Of a stretch of 64,000 bases of DNA, positions 25,097 to 35,058 are shown in pieces (position 1 is the stretch's first letter; each line of letters begins with the position of its first letter). The notes below the pieces were generated by a model. That model ran no database searches. It was not told the DNA's origin and worked only from the letters and a program-made list of their open reading frames with translations. The DNA lies in contig NZNS01000006.1 in assembly GCA_002694985.1 (NCBI GenBank), forward strand, positions 264,605-328,604. Reading direction: 5' to 3'. The DNA comes from Parvibaculum sp. (lineage in GTDB: Bacteria > Pseudomonadota > Alphaproteobacteria > Parvibaculales > Parvibaculaceae). The position numbers and the translations under genes are program-made.

Positions 25097-26283
25097 GCAC
25101 CTCCCGTCGCAAATTCGAGATTGGCGCCGTCCTGACCGGCGACCTCCTTATGCTTGCCGTTGCGCAGTGCGCGATATTCGCCGCGCCCCAGCGCTTCCAC
25201 GAGGTCGGCAAGATCGCGCACGGCGTTGGGCTGGCCCTGCCGTTTGGCGGCGGCAGCTGCCGCTTCAAGGCCGGAGGGCGCGGCAAAAAGCTGCTCGATC
25301 CGCTGCGCGAAGGCGTCCTCGGTGAAGTCTTTCTGTTCGATCATCCAGGCAGCCCCTGCATTGGCGAGCTTCTCGGCATTCGCCTTCTGGTCGTTGTCGA
25401 GCGAATGCGGCAAGGGCACGAGGATCGAGGGACGGCCGATCACGCCCAGCTCGCTCACCGTCGAGGCCCCGGACCGGCCGACGACGAGATGGCAGGCGGC
25501 AATACGTTCTGGCATGTCGTCGAAGAAGGAATTGAGCTCAACGGCGATGCCCGCTTGCGCATAGACCTCGCCGACGCGCTCCACGTCTTCCGGGCGCGCC
25601 TGCTGCACGACACGCAAACGCTTGCGCATCTCTTCCGGCAACCGCGCGAGTGCGGCGGGCACGATGTCGCTCATCACGCGCGCACCCTGGCTGCCGCCGA
25701 ACACGAGAAGACGGATCTCCCCTCCCGCGACCGGCGCATCGTAGGGCGCACCCGCCTGTGCGATCACGGCATCGCGCACCGGATTTCCCGTCAGCACCAG
25801 CTTGCCCGTATCGCGCGCTTTCAGGAATTTCGGCTTGTCGAATGTCGAGGCGATCGCTTCCACATGCGGCGCAACAAGGCGGTTCACGCGGCCAAGCACC
25901 GCATTCTGTTCATGCACACAAACAGGCACCCCGCGCAGGATGGCGGCGGCGACCGGCGGCAATGTCGGATAGCCGCCAAAGCCGATCAGTGCGGCGGGCT
26001 TCACCCGCTGAAGAATGGCGAAGGAGCGTGCGACGCCCGCAAGAATGGCGGGTGCCGCCCTCACGAGGCCGGCAAGGCCCTTGCCGGAAGGTGTCGCCGA
26101 GGGAATGGCATAAAAATCCGCCTCGGGGAACAAACGGTCGAAGCGTTGCACACGCTCGTCCGTCATCAATACAATCTTGCGCCCTCGGCGGCGCAGCTCC
26201 TGTGCCAGTGCCTGACCGGGGAACAGGTGACCGCCCGTGCCGCCTGCGGCGATAACGATGGGACCGCGCGGATAATGCGTCAT
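25093..26283 (-). CDS. murG: Undecaprenyldiphospho-muramoylpentapeptide beta-N-acetylglucosaminyltransferase
   Basis: 396 residues from the ATG at 26283 (MTHYPRGP). The frame continues open upstream, but that part is ftsW in another frame. GT-B fold signatures are [46 protein letters not shown], and the donor-site region [31 protein letters not shown]. MurG transfers GlcNAc from UDP-GlcNAc to lipid I to give lipid II on the inner face of the membrane. The C-terminus extends about 25 residues past the usual end. ATGA overlaps occur with both ftsW and murC. Confidence 0.96.
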   Translation of the reverse strand: MTHYPRGPIVIAAGGTGGHLFPGQALAQELRRRGRKIVLMTDERVQRFDRLFPEADFYAIPSATPSGKGLAGLVRAAPAILAGVARSFAILQRVKPAALIGFGGYPTLPPVAAAILRGVPVCVHEQNAVLGRVNRLVAPHVEAIASTFDKPKFLKARDTGKLVLTGNPVRDAVIAQAGAPYDAPVAGGEIRLLVFGGSQGARVMSDIVPAALARLPEEMRKRLRVVQQARPEDVERVGEVYAQAGIAVELNSFFDDMPERIAACHLVVGRSGASTVSELGVIGRPSILVPLPHSLDNDQKANAEKLANAGAAWMIEQKDFTEDAFAQRIEQLFAAPSGLEAAAAAAKRQGQPNAVRDLADLVEALGRGEYRALRNGKHKEVAGQDGANLEFATGGA

Positions 26284-27428
26284 GCGGCGGCCCCCCGTCC
26301 GTTCTGGCGCGCGACATGAGCGCCCGCGCGGCGGCGCGTCAATGCGAGCAGCATGCCCATTGCAAAGGCGAGCGCAAAAAGAGACGAGCCGCCATAGGAG
26401 ATGAATGGCAGCGTCATGCCCTTGGCAGGCATGAGGTTCACATTCACCGCCATGTTGATGAGCGCCTGCAATCCGAACAGCGCAACCAGCCCGCAGGAAG
26501 CGAACTGCACGAAGAGGTCCGGTTCGTCCATTGCGCGGCGCAGCGTATGAAGAACGATGGCCGCGAAGATGCCGATAATGACGAGCCCGGCAATGAGCCC
26601 GTATTCTTCGGCCGCCACGGCGAAGATGAAGTCGGTATGAGCATCGGGCAGAATGCGCTTCACCACGCCCTCGCCCGGCCCCCGCCCGATAAGCCCGCCC
26701 GCGTTCACCGCGTCGAGCGCACGATCGATCTGGTAGGTGTCGCCCGATTCCGGGTTGAGGAAACGGTCGATGCGGCTCGCGACATGCGGCATCAGCGTAT
26801 AGGCGGAGACGGCGCCTACCAGCGCCAATATGGCGAGCGAGCCGATCCAGGCCCATGAAAGTCCGGCCATGAACAGCATCGCGCCGAAGACCATGGTGAG
26901 CAGCATGAGCTGGCCGAAGTCGGGCTGAATGGCGAGAACCGAAACCACCATGCCGAAAAGTGCGATACCGAGCGCCATGCCCGGAACGCCCGGCGTGCGC
27001 TGCGCTTCCGCGAAGAGCCAGGCGACCAGCACGATGAGAGACGGCTTCACAAATTCAGACGGCTGCAAACCGAAGGGCCCGATCTGGAGCCAGCGATGAG
27101 CACCGTTTATTTCCGGCCCGATCAGCGGCGTCAGCGCCATCAGCGTGAAGGCGCCCGCAAAAACGATTGCCGCGGCGCGGCGCACCTGCCGCACATTGAG
27201 AAGCGAGACGCCGATCAGGATCGCAATGGACGGCACGAGGAAAATGATCTGCCGGTAGACGAAGTGGAACGGCGGCAGATGAATGCGCGTCGCAACCGCC
27301 GGGCTCGCGGCAAGCGCCAGCACACCGCCGAGCAGCATGAGACTGAACAGGCCAAGCAACGTCCACTTGTCGACGGTCCACCACCATTCGGCGATGACGC
27401 TGCGGTTGGTGCGCGCGAGACGGATCAT
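26280..27428 (-). CDS. ftsW: Lipid II polymerase/division protein FtsW (SEDS family)
   Basis: 382 residues with about ten hydrophobic helices. SEDS signatures include GAHRWLQIGPFGLQPSEFVKPSLIV (residues around 110-135), QPDFGQLMLL, and the C-terminal LMPAKGMTLPFISYGGSSLFA. FtsW polymerises lipid II into septal glycan together with FtsI. Its position between murD and murG and the length identify it as FtsW rather than RodA. Start and stop overlap the neighbouring genes by 4 bases each. Confidence 0.95.
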   Translation of the reverse strand: MIRLARTNRSVIAEWWWTVDKWTLLGLFSLMLLGGVLALAASPAVATRIHLPPFHFVYRQIIFLVPSIAILIGVSLLNVRQVRRAAAIVFAGAFTLMALTPLIGPEINGAHRWLQIGPFGLQPSEFVKPSLIVLVAWLFAEAQRTPGVPGMALGIALFGMVVSVLAIQPDFGQLMLLTMVFGAMLFMAGLSWAWIGSLAILALVGAVSAYTLMPHVASRIDRFLNPESGDTYQIDRALDAVNAGGLIGRGPGEGVVKRILPDAHTDFIFAVAAEEYGLIAGLVIIGIFAAIVLHTLRRAMDEPDLFVQFASCGLVALFGLQALINMAVNVNLMPAKGMTLPFISYGGSSLFALAFAMGMLLALTRRRAGAHVARQNGRGAAA

Positions 27429-28834
27429 GCCGCGGCCCCTCCCATGACCTTGAGACGTTCCTGCACGGCGGCGCGGAAGACGTCGCCCCGCTCCTCGAAA
27501 CTCGAAAACTGATCGAAGGACGCGCAGGCAGGCGAGAGCAAGACGACTTTCAGCTCAGCCTTGTCCGCCACCGCATCGCGCGAGGCCGCTTCGACGGCGC
27601 GATCGAGCGTGCCGCAATGAATGGCTTCCACCTTGTCCTTCAGCGTGTCCGCAAAGCCGCGCGCCGCATCGCCGATGAGATAGGCGCGCCTGATTTTATT
27701 GAACCAGGGTTCAAGCGAAGCAATGCCGCCTTCCTTGGACTTGCCCCCGACGATCCAATAGATGTTGTCGTAGGTCGCAAGCGCCTTCGATGCCGCATCG
27801 GCATTCGTCGCCTTGCTGTCGTTCACGAAGCGCACGCCGTCTGCTTCGCCCACGATCTCCATGCGATGCGCAAGACCCGGGAAGCTTTCGAAAGCGGCAA
27901 GAATGCGCTCACGCGGATAGCCAAGCGCGCGGCCCACGGCATAGGCCGCTGCCGCGTTCTGCCAGTTATGGGCGCCCACCAGCGTCTTGATTGTCCGGAG
28001 ATCGCCCGCTTTCGCGGTCTGCGTGCCCGTATTGTCGCAAATCATGCCATCCAGCACATAGACACCGCGCGACAGCGCCTTGCCAACCGAGATCGGAACG
28101 ACTGTTTCCGCGCGGCGCGCGGTTTCGCGCGTGCAGATTTCGGACGTCATCGCATCGTCGACACCGATCACGCCCGTATCACCCGCCGCCTGGCGCGCAA
28201 AGATACGTGCCTTCACATCCGCGTAATGTTCGACCGTGCCATGCCGGTCAATATGATCCGGCGTGATATTGAGGAGTACGGCGACATCCGGTGCGAGGCC
28301 CGGCGCGAGATCGATCTGATAGGAGGAAACCTCCACCACATAGACCATGCCCTTTTCCGGCGCATCGAGATCGAGCACCGCACGGCCGATATTGCCGCCA
28401 ACCTGCACATCGCCACCGCAGCGCCGGACCATATGCCCGATCAGCGCCGTCGTGGTCGATTTGCCGTTCGTTCCCGTGATCGCGACGACGCGCGCTTCGG
28501 CACCGCTGGCATTCACTGCGCGCTGGAAAAGCTCGACATCGCCGATAACTTCCACATTTGCCGCTCGCGCCTTCTTTACAGCATCATGCGGTTGCGGGTG
28601 CGTCAGCGGAATACCGGGGCTCATGACGAGCGCGGATAAGCTCTTCCAGTCCCAGCCTCTCGGGTCGGAGAGCCGCAGCCCTTCCTGATTTGCTTCCTCG
28701 CGCTTCGCTTCGGAGTCGTCCCAGGCAAACACGTTCGCGCCGCCGGCTTCGAGCGCGCGCACGGTCGCGAGGCCGGACTTGCCAAGGCCCAGCACCCCCA
28801 CGTTACGCTTGTCGAAACCTGTCGCCGCGATCAT
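27425..28834 (-). CDS. murD: UDP-N-acetylmuramoyl-L-alanine--D-glutamate ligase
   Basis: 469 residues. The N-terminal substrate domain starts VGVLGLGKSGLATVRALEAGG. The ATPase domain has VVAITGTNGKSTTTALIGHMV and VVEVSSYQIDLAPGLAPDV. The C-terminal domain has HRMEIVGEADGVRFVNDSKATN and LSPACASFDQFSSFEERGD, the DQF-type motif of MurD. The enzyme adds D-glutamate to UDP-MurNAc-L-Ala using ATP. It sits 3 bases after mraY and overlaps ftsW by 4. Confidence 0.97.
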   Translation of the reverse strand: MIAATGFDKRNVGVLGLGKSGLATVRALEAGGANVFAWDDSEAKREEANQEGLRLSDPRGWDWKSLSALVMSPGIPLTHPQPHDAVKKARAANVEVIGDVELFQRAVNASGAEARVVAITGTNGKSTTTALIGHMVRRCGGDVQVGGNIGRAVLDLDAPEKGMVYVVEVSSYQIDLAPGLAPDVAVLLNITPDHIDRHGTVEHYADVKARIFARQAAGDTGVIGVDDAMTSEICTRETARRAETVVPISVGKALSRGVYVLDGMICDNTGTQTAKAGDLRTIKTLVGAHNWQNAAAAYAVGRALGYPRERILAAFESFPGLAHRMEIVGEADGVRFVNDSKATNADAASKALATYDNIYWIVGGKSKEGGIASLEPWFNKIRRAYLIGDAARGFADTLKDKVEAIHCGTLDRAVEAASRDAVADKAELKVVLLSPACASFDQFSSFEERGDVFRAAVQERLKVMGGAAA

Positions 28835-28837
28835 TCC

Positions 28838-29926
28838 TTACCTCAGCTTCAGCGTTGCAAGGCCCGCCATGGCGAGCACGACCGAGATGATCCAGAAGCG
28901 CACGACGACGGTTGGCTCCGCCCAGCCCTTCTGTTCGAAATGGTGATGAAGCGGCGCCATCCGGAAAACGCGCTTGCCCGTGAGCTTGAACGATGCGACC
29001 TGCACGATGACCGACACGGCTTCGAGCACGAAAAGCCCGCCGATGATCGCAAGCACGAGTTCATGTTTCGCCGCCACCGAAATCGCGCCGAGCGCGGCGC
29101 CAAGCGCGAGCGAACCCGTATCGCCCATGAAGACCATGGCCGGCGGCGCGTTGTACCAGAGGAAGCCGAGCCCGGCCCCGATCAGCGCCCCGCAGAACAC
29201 GGCAAGCTCGCCTGTCCCCGGCACAAAATGGATTTGCAGATAATCCGCGAAGACCGAGTTGCCGACGAGATAGACGATCAGACCGAGCGAGGCAGCCGCG
29301 ATCATCACCGGCACAATGGCCAGTCCGTCGAGCCCGTCGGTGAGGTTCACCGCATTGGACGATCCAACGATCACAAGCGCGCCGAACAGGAAGAAGAACC
29401 CGCCAAGCTGGATCAGCAGCGTCTTGAAGAAAGGAACGGTAAGCGCCGTCTGCAAGGGTTCGCTCGAAACCAGCACCAGCGCCCACATGGCCGCAAGCGC
29501 GATGGCGAATTCGAACAGCAGTTTCACGCGCCCCGGAACGCCTTGCGGCGAGATCTTCGACACTTTCAGATAATCGTCGGCAAAGCCGACAGCGCCAAAG
29601 CCGAGCGTCACGAAAAGGACGATCCAGACATAGGGATTGCCGAGATCGGACCAGAGCAGCACCGAAGGCACAAGCCCGACAAGAATGAGGAAGCCGCCCA
29701 TGGTCGGCGTCCCCTGCTTCTGGATCACATGCGTCTGCGGCCCGTCCTCGCGGATCGGCTGGCCGCGCCGCTGCCGCGCGCGCAGAAGTGCGATCATCCG
29801 CGGGCCGAACAGAAAACTGATAAGCAGCGCCGTCACCGTCGCGCCGCCTGTACGGAAGGTGATGTAGCGGAACACATTGAGTGCCGCTATCTCGTCCGCC
29901 ATGCCGCCGAGCCAGTCGTAAAGCAT
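28838..29926 (-). CDS. mraY: Phospho-N-acetylmuramoyl-pentapeptide-transferase
   Basis: 362 residues and about ten membrane helices. Catalytic motifs are [20 protein letters not shown] (aspartate pair), [26 protein letters not shown], and the C-terminal [23 protein letters not shown]. MraY moves phospho-MurNAc-pentapeptide onto undecaprenyl phosphate, forming lipid I, in the inner membrane. Its ATG overlaps the murF stop by 1 base, a tight coupling. Confidence 0.97.
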   Translation of the reverse strand: MLYDWLGGMADEIAALNVFRYITFRTGGATVTALLISFLFGPRMIALLRARQRRGQPIREDGPQTHVIQKQGTPTMGGFLILVGLVPSVLLWSDLGNPYVWIVLFVTLGFGAVGFADDYLKVSKISPQGVPGRVKLLFEFAIALAAMWALVLVSSEPLQTALTVPFFKTLLIQLGGFFFLFGALVIVGSSNAVNLTDGLDGLAIVPVMIAAASLGLIVYLVGNSVFADYLQIHFVPGTGELAVFCGALIGAGLGFLWYNAPPAMVFMGDTGSLALGAALGAISVAAKHELVLAIIGGLFVLEAVSVIVQVASFKLTGKRVFRMAPLHHHFEQKGWAEPTVVVRFWIISVVLAMAGLATLKLR

Positions 29927-31365
29927 CAGTTGCCCCCCCTGTTGCGGCGAATGCTTTCGCCCTCGTCGTCACCGAGCCCCCTCAGCAATTCAACGACCGG
30001 CCCCATGTGGGAACCGAGAGATCCCTTCACCATCACGACGTCGCCCGGCTCCACAACACTGCACAGCGCGTCGCCAAGTTCATCCGCCGTTTCCGCATAA
30101 GCGCCTTGCACACTCTGCGGAAGCGCCTTGAAAAGTTCGCGCATATGCGGCCCGCTCGCGAAAACGAGATCGATATCCGCCGCCTTGATCGGCTCTGCAA
30201 GTTCGCGATGCATTGCAATGGAGTCGTCGCCAAGCTCCAGCATGTCGCCAATGACGGCGATACGCCGGGCCTTGCCCTCCGGCTTTGCATGGCCGAGCGC
30301 TTCCAGCGCCGCGCGCATCGAGGCCGGATTCGCATTGTAGCTCTCGTCGATCAGCGTGAAGGCCCCGAGCGGCGTTTCCACGCGGTGCCGTTCTCCGCGG
30401 CCTTTCGGCGCCTTGAGGCGCGCCATCGCAAGCGCCGCCATGGCAAGATCCGCATCGAGCGCATGAACGAGCGCCAGCATGGCAAGCGAGTTCATCACGA
30501 TGTGATGCCCCGGCACCGAGAGCTTGTAGGTCACGGGCTGGCCGCAGATGGTGGCGGAAACGCAGGAGCAGTCTTCCTTCAGCGCCGCCTTTTCCAGATG
30601 TGCATCGGCCTGCGGATGTTCGCCGAAAGAGATGATGCGGCCCGCGCCGCTCGCTTCTGCCTTGTGACGCAGCCGCTCGTAATGCGGGTTATCGCGATTG
30701 AGGATCGCGACGCCACCCTTCTGCAATCCGTCGAAGATTTCACCCTTCGCATCGGCAATCTGCTCGACGCTGTCGAAGAATGCCATGTGCACCGCTTCGA
30801 CCGTCGTCACAAGCGCGGCGAAAGGTTCGACCAGCTTCGAGAGCGGCGTGATCTCGCCGGGATGGTTCATGCCCACTTCGAAAATGCCGAAGCGCGTATC
30901 GGCCGGCATCCGCGCCAGCGAAAGCGGCACACCCCACATATTATTATAGGAGGCAGCGGAAGCATGGGTCGGCCCCTGCTCGGAGAGGATGAGCCGCAGC
31001 GCCTCCTTCGTGCCCGTCTTGCCGACGCTGCCCGTCACGGCGGCAACTTTCGCCTGCGCGCGCGTCCGCGCCGCCCGGCCAAGCGCATTCAGCGCTTCGA
31101 GCGTATCGGCAACCTTGACCAGCGGCCCCGCCGCGCGCATCGCCTCATCCACGCGCGAAACGAGCGCGGCAGAGGCGCCCTTTTCCAGCGCCCGCGCAAC
31201 ATAGGCGTGCCCGTCGGAGTTTTCGCCGGTGATGGCGACAAAGAGATCGCCTTCTTCAAGCGTCCGGCTGTCGATGGAAACGCCCGTCGCCGTCCACGCC
31301 TGCCCGATGGCTTCGCCGCCGGTCGCCGCAATCACATCCGCGCTTGTCCACAGAGGTGTCGTCAT
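29926..31365 (-). CDS. murF: UDP-N-acetylmuramoyl-tripeptide--D-alanyl-D-alanine ligase
   Basis: 479 residues. The N-terminal domain has [19 protein letters not shown]. The central P-loop is [20 protein letters not shown], a MurF-type variant, with [18 protein letters not shown]. The C-terminal domain has [20 protein letters not shown] and [18 protein letters not shown]. MurF completes the cytoplasmic UDP-MurNAc-pentapeptide by adding D-Ala-D-Ala. The start overlaps the end of murE by 4 bases. Confidence 0.96.
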   Translation of the reverse strand: MTTPLWTSADVIAATGGEAIGQAWTATGVSIDSRTLEEGDLFVAITGENSDGHAYVARALEKGASAALVSRVDEAMRAAGPLVKVADTLEALNALGRAARTRAQAKVAAVTGSVGKTGTKEALRLILSEQGPTHASAASYNNMWGVPLSLARMPADTRFGIFEVGMNHPGEITPLSKLVEPFAALVTTVEAVHMAFFDSVEQIADAKGEIFDGLQKGGVAILNRDNPHYERLRHKAEASGAGRIISFGEHPQADAHLEKAALKEDCSCVSATICGQPVTYKLSVPGHHIVMNSLAMLALVHALDADLAMAALAMARLKAPKGRGERHRVETPLGAFTLIDESYNANPASMRAALEALGHAKPEGKARRIAVIGDMLELGDDSIAMHRELAEPIKAADIDLVFASGPHMRELFKALPQSVQGAYAETADELGDALCSVVEPGDVVMVKGSLGSHMGPVVELLRGLGDDEGESIRRNRGGN

Positions 31366-32834
31366 GCGCCACCTCCCGCGAGCTTGCGCGCCGCCGCTTC
31401 AATGGCTTCATGGTCCGAAAAGGGGATCACCTTGTCGCCGATGACCTGACCCGTCTCATGCCCCTTGCCCGCGACCACGAGAACATCGCCCTCGCCGAGC
31501 GTGCGCATTGCGGCTTCGATGGCTGCGGCCCGGTCGCCGATTTCCTCAGCCGCCGGGCAGCCCTTCATTACCTCTTTGCGGATTTCCGCCGCGCTTTCGC
31601 TGCGCGGATTGTCGTCCGTCACATAGACGCCATCGGCAAGCTTCGCCGCGACCTCGCCCATGATCGGCCGCTTGCCCTTGTCGCGGTCGCCACCGCAACC
31701 GAAAACGACGAGCAGCCGCTTCGAGGTATGCGGCCGCATCGCCTCAAGCACATTCTGCAACGCATCCGGCGTATGCGCGTAATCGACATAAACGGAAGCA
31801 CCAACCGGCAGATGCGCCACTTCCTCCATCCGGCCTCTGGCGCCTTCGAGATTTTCAAGCGCCGCGAATACCTTTGCCGCGTCCGCGCCGCAGCCAATGG
31901 CGAGCCCCGCCGCGACAAGCGCGTTCGATGCCTGGAAGCCGCCGACAAGCGGCAGGTTCACATTGTAGTTCTCGCCGTCATGCACAATGCCGAGCACCTG
32001 CCCGCGCAGCGTCGGCCGCACCGCGGAGAGGAAGATGTCGCGCCCCTTGCGGCCAACCGAGATCACGCGATGCCCACGCGCCCATGAAACGGCTTCGAAC
32101 TCGGCAAATTGCGCACTGTCCGCATTGATGACCGCAACGCCGCCCGGCCCCATCACTTCGCCAAAAAGCCGGAGCTTCGCATAGAGATAATCGTCGAAGC
32201 TCGTGTGGTAGTCCATGTGGTCGCGGGTGATATTGGTGAAACCCGCCGCCGCGAGCTTCGCCCCGTCGAGACGATACTGCGCAAGGCCGTGGCTCGACGC
32301 CTCCATCGCCAGATGCGTCACCCCTTCCTCGGCCAGCGCGGCGAGTTCCGCCTGCAGCGCCACGGGGTCCGGCGTCGTATAGCCGAGCGCGCGTTCGCCC
32401 TTCGGGCTCGTGACGCCGAGCGTACCGAGACTCGCCGCGGGTTCGCCGAGCGCCGCCCAGATCTGGCGTGTAAACGTCGCAACCGACGTCTTGCCATTCG
32501 TGCCCGTCACCGCAGCAATGACACGCGGCTGAATGCCGAAGAAGCGCGCCGCCATCAGCGCCAGCCGGCGGCGCGGATTGCGGTCCGCGATGACCGGCAC
32601 AGCCGCGTCCACGCGGGCGCTCTGCGGCACCAGCAGTGCAGAAGCCCCCTTTTCAAGCGCCTGCGCAATGAATGCCGTGCCGTCGAGTTTCGTGCCCGGC
32701 AGTGCGGCAAAGAGATAGCCGGGTTGCACCGCGCGGCTATCCGCCGTCAGGCCGAGAATCTCCGTCGCCCCCCCTTCGGGAAGCGCCGGGGATTCTTTCC
32801 CGATCAACGCCGCAAGTTGCATATCACCCAACAT
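31362..32834 (-). CDS. murE: UDP-N-acetylmuramoyl-L-alanyl-D-glutamate--2,6-diaminopimelate ligase
   Basis: 490 residues from the ATG at 32834; an ATG at 32822 is the alternative. The P-loop is VIAAVTGTNGKTSVATFTRQI, then MEASSHGLAQYRLDGAKLAAAGFTN. The acceptor motif is VTDDNPRSESAAEI, where DNPR marks meso-diaminopimelate rather than lysine specificity, as expected in a Gram-negative. MurE adds the third amino acid of the stem peptide. The open frame runs on upstream into ftsI in a different frame, and the true gene begins about 70 bases after the ftsI stop. Confidence 0.96.
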   Translation of the reverse strand: MLGDMQLAALIGKESPALPEGGATEILGLTADSRAVQPGYLFAALPGTKLDGTAFIAQALEKGASALLVPQSARVDAAVPVIADRNPRRRLALMAARFFGIQPRVIAAVTGTNGKTSVATFTRQIWAALGEPAASLGTLGVTSPKGERALGYTTPDPVALQAELAALAEEGVTHLAMEASSHGLAQYRLDGAKLAAAGFTNITRDHMDYHTSFDDYLYAKLRLFGEVMGPGGVAVINADSAQFAEFEAVSWARGHRVISVGRKGRDIFLSAVRPTLRGQVLGIVHDGENYNVNLPLVGGFQASNALVAAGLAIGCGADAAKVFAALENLEGARGRMEEVAHLPVGASVYVDYAHTPDALQNVLEAMRPHTSKRLLVVFGCGGDRDKGKRPIMGEVAAKLADGVYVTDDNPRSESAAEIRKEVMKGCPAAEEIGDRAAAIEAAMRTLGEGDVLVVAGKGHETGQVIGDKVIPFSDHEAIEAAARKLAGGGA

Positions 32835-32902
32835 TCTGTCTTCGCCGTCACTCAGACTCTGGTCTTTTCGCCCGTTACCTGCGCCCGCAGGCCGGCGCCG
32901 TC

Positions 32903-34687
32903 CTATTCGCCCATCGTTTCGTAGGAGACGAGTTTCGCCTCTCTCAACACATCGTTCTCCTGCGGCTTCGTCGCTGGCTGGATGCCGAGCAGCGGCGCAA
33001 CGCGCGAGATCACGCGTGCCGTCGTCGGCGCTGCGTTCCAGCCCGCCGTCGCATAACCGAATGTGTTCTTCGTTGCTTTCGGCTCGTCGAACATCACGAT
33101 CATCGCGTAGCGCGGATCGTTCGCCGGGAAGGCGCTGATGAAGGACGTGATGAGCTTGTTGCGAGAATAGCCGCCATTGAACGGCTTTTCCGCCGTGCCT
33201 GTCTTGCCCATCACCGGATAGCCCGGCACATCGGCGTTTCGCCCCGTGCCTTCCAGCACGACAAGACGCAAAAGCCCCCGCATCGTTGCGCTCGTATCCG
33301 CCGAGATGACCCGCTCGCCCAGCCGCGGCGCATTGTGGCGCAGGAAGGTCGGCTGCACCTTGAAGCCGCCATTGACGATGGTCGAAACCGCGCTTGCCAC
33401 CTGTAGCGGCGTCACCGCGATGCCGTGCCCGTAGGATGTGGTGATCGTCGACAGCTCGGTCCAGCGCGCGGGCGTGAGCGGCGCACCCGCCTCCGGCAGT
33501 TCGATCTGCGGCCGCGTCAGCAGTCCGAACCGGTCGAGATACTGGCGATGCTCTTCGCCGCCGAGCTGCAAGGCGATTTTCGCCGTGCCGATATTCGATG
33601 AATGAATGAAGACTTCCGGCACGCTCAGCCAACGGCTTTCCGCGTGGTAGTCATGAATGGTGAAGCGCGCGACCTTCAGCGGCTTCGTCGCATCGAAGCT
33701 CGCATTGACGTCCACTTTTCCGCTATCGAGCGCGGCGGCCAGCGTCACCGCCTTGAACACCGAACCCATCTCGTAAACGCCGAGCGTCGCGCGGTTGAAG
33801 CGGCTGTTCTCGGGAGAAGCCATCGGATCGTTCGGGTCGAAATCGGGCAGCGAAGTCATCGCGACGACTTCGCCCGTATGCACATCCATGATGACGCCGA
33901 CAGCGGCCAGCGCGCTGAATTCCGTCATCGATTTTTCGAGTTCATCGCGCAGCGCATGCTGCACATGAAGATCGATGGACAGCATGAGCGTGCTATTGCG
34001 GTCGAATTTGGGCCGACTTGCGTCATCATCGCGGCCAAGCGCCTTGTCCATGTAACGCTCGATGCCCGCAATGCCGCGATTGTCGATATCGACCATGCCG
34101 AGCACGTTCGAGCCGGTCTTCCCATTGGGATAGACGCGCTTCTGCTCGTTGCGGAAGTCGAGCCCCGGCAGACCGAGATAATGAACGGCATATTGCTGCT
34201 TGGGGGTCAGATCGCGCTTGAGCCAGATGAAGGCGCGGCCGGATTCGAGCTTCTTCGTCACTTCGTCCACGTCGAGGTCCGGCAAGACGCTCGCGAGCTG
34301 ACTGGCGGTATCGGCCGGATCGATCACATAGCGCGCATCGGCAAAGAGCGAGGCGGTCGCGATATCGGTCGCCATCACTTCGCCGTTCCGGTCGACGATA
34401 TCGGGCCGGTGAATCTGCGTCGCCGCGCTTGTGATAGCGACGCGGTCTTCTCCGCCCCCGCCCATGATGGCGAGGCCGACAAGCCGCGCACCGACAAGCG
34501 TGAAGCAGGCCGCGAAAACCGCGAGCGACAGAAAGATACGCCGCTGCGAGGGTGTCCGGCCTTCCGCTCCGCCCATACGCCGCATGCGGGGCTTGGCGAT
34601 GGCATCATAGCCGGGCGGAAGATAACGCCCCTGCAAGTGCGCGTCTGCGCGGCGTCCGGTCTTCGAGCCGATCCCGGAACCCGTCAT
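32903..34687 (-). CDS. ftsI: Septal peptidoglycan transpeptidase FtsI (PBP3)
   Basis: 594 residues. A cytoplasmic tail of about 50 residues is followed by one membrane helix (RRIFLSLAVFAACFTLVGARL), a pedestal domain, and a class B penicillin-binding transpeptidase domain. The active-site serine is in YEMGSVFKAVTLA (SxxK), the SxN motif is HSSNIGTAKIA, and the KTG motif is VMGKTGTAEKPFNGGYSRNK. It cross-links septal peptidoglycan together with FtsW. It overlaps ftsL by 4 bases, and 68 bases separate it from murE, the largest gap within this part of the operon. Confidence 0.96.
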   Translation of the reverse strand: MTGSGIGSKTGRRADAHLQGRYLPPGYDAIAKPRMRRMGGAEGRTPSQRRIFLSLAVFAACFTLVGARLVGLAIMGGGGEDRVAITSAATQIHRPDIVDRNGEVMATDIATASLFADARYVIDPADTASQLASVLPDLDVDEVTKKLESGRAFIWLKRDLTPKQQYAVHYLGLPGLDFRNEQKRVYPNGKTGSNVLGMVDIDNRGIAGIERYMDKALGRDDDASRPKFDRNSTLMLSIDLHVQHALRDELEKSMTEFSALAAVGVIMDVHTGEVVAMTSLPDFDPNDPMASPENSRFNRATLGVYEMGSVFKAVTLAAALDSGKVDVNASFDATKPLKVARFTIHDYHAESRWLSVPEVFIHSSNIGTAKIALQLGGEEHRQYLDRFGLLTRPQIELPEAGAPLTPARWTELSTITTSYGHGIAVTPLQVASAVSTIVNGGFKVQPTFLRHNAPRLGERVISADTSATMRGLLRLVVLEGTGRNADVPGYPVMGKTGTAEKPFNGGYSRNKLITSFISAFPANDPRYAMIVMFDEPKATKNTFGYATAGWNAAPTTARVISRVAPLLGIQPATKPQENDVLREAKLVSYETMGE

Positions 34688-35058
34688 TGGATGATACTCC
34701 CCGAACCGCCGAGATCGCTCGCCGACATGCCCGCATAGCCGCCAAGGGGCTGGCGCTGCGGCACATAAAACTCATCCGCCATATGCGGCATCGGCACATC
34801 CTCGAAGGTGCCGATCTGCGCGGCGGTCAGCGGCTGAAGCGCCGTGTAGCGCTTCGCAAGCTCCTGCAACCGCTCGGGCTGGTTGAGATAGCTCCACTCG
34901 GCGCGCAACACGCGGATCGCTTCCTGTTCCTTCAGGATGCGCCCTTCAATCTGGCGCGCGTGGCGATCTGCCGCCTCGGCGCGATATTTGATGTCATAGA
35001 GCCCGACCGAGAGGCCGATCACGGCAAGCACGAGAAGAAGATTGATAATGCGGATCAT
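34684..35058 (-). CDS. ftsL: Cell division protein FtsL
   Basis: 124 residues, a bitopic protein. An N-terminal membrane helix (MIRIINLLLVLAVIGLSVGLY) leads straight into a coiled coil (IKYRAEAADRHARQIEGRIL and following) with LRAEWSYLNQPERLQELAKRY, the usual FtsL ending of the coil. The last 30 residues are disordered. FtsL forms a complex with FtsB and FtsQ to activate FtsWI. It sits between rsmH and ftsI with 4-base overlaps on both sides. Sequence conservation in this family is low, so the call relies on topology and position together. Confidence 0.9.
   Translation of the reverse strand: MIRIINLLLVLAVIGLSVGLYDIKYRAEAADRHARQIEGRILKEQEAIRVLRAEWSYLNQPERLQELAKRYTALQPLTAAQIGTFEDVPMPHMADEFYVPQRQPLGGYAGMSASDLGGSGSIIQ

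Noticed and set aside
25093..26856. 587-codon frame seeming to extend murG upstream
   Set aside because: The extra N-terminal part is ftsW read in another frame. The MurG start with GGTGGH is at 26283.
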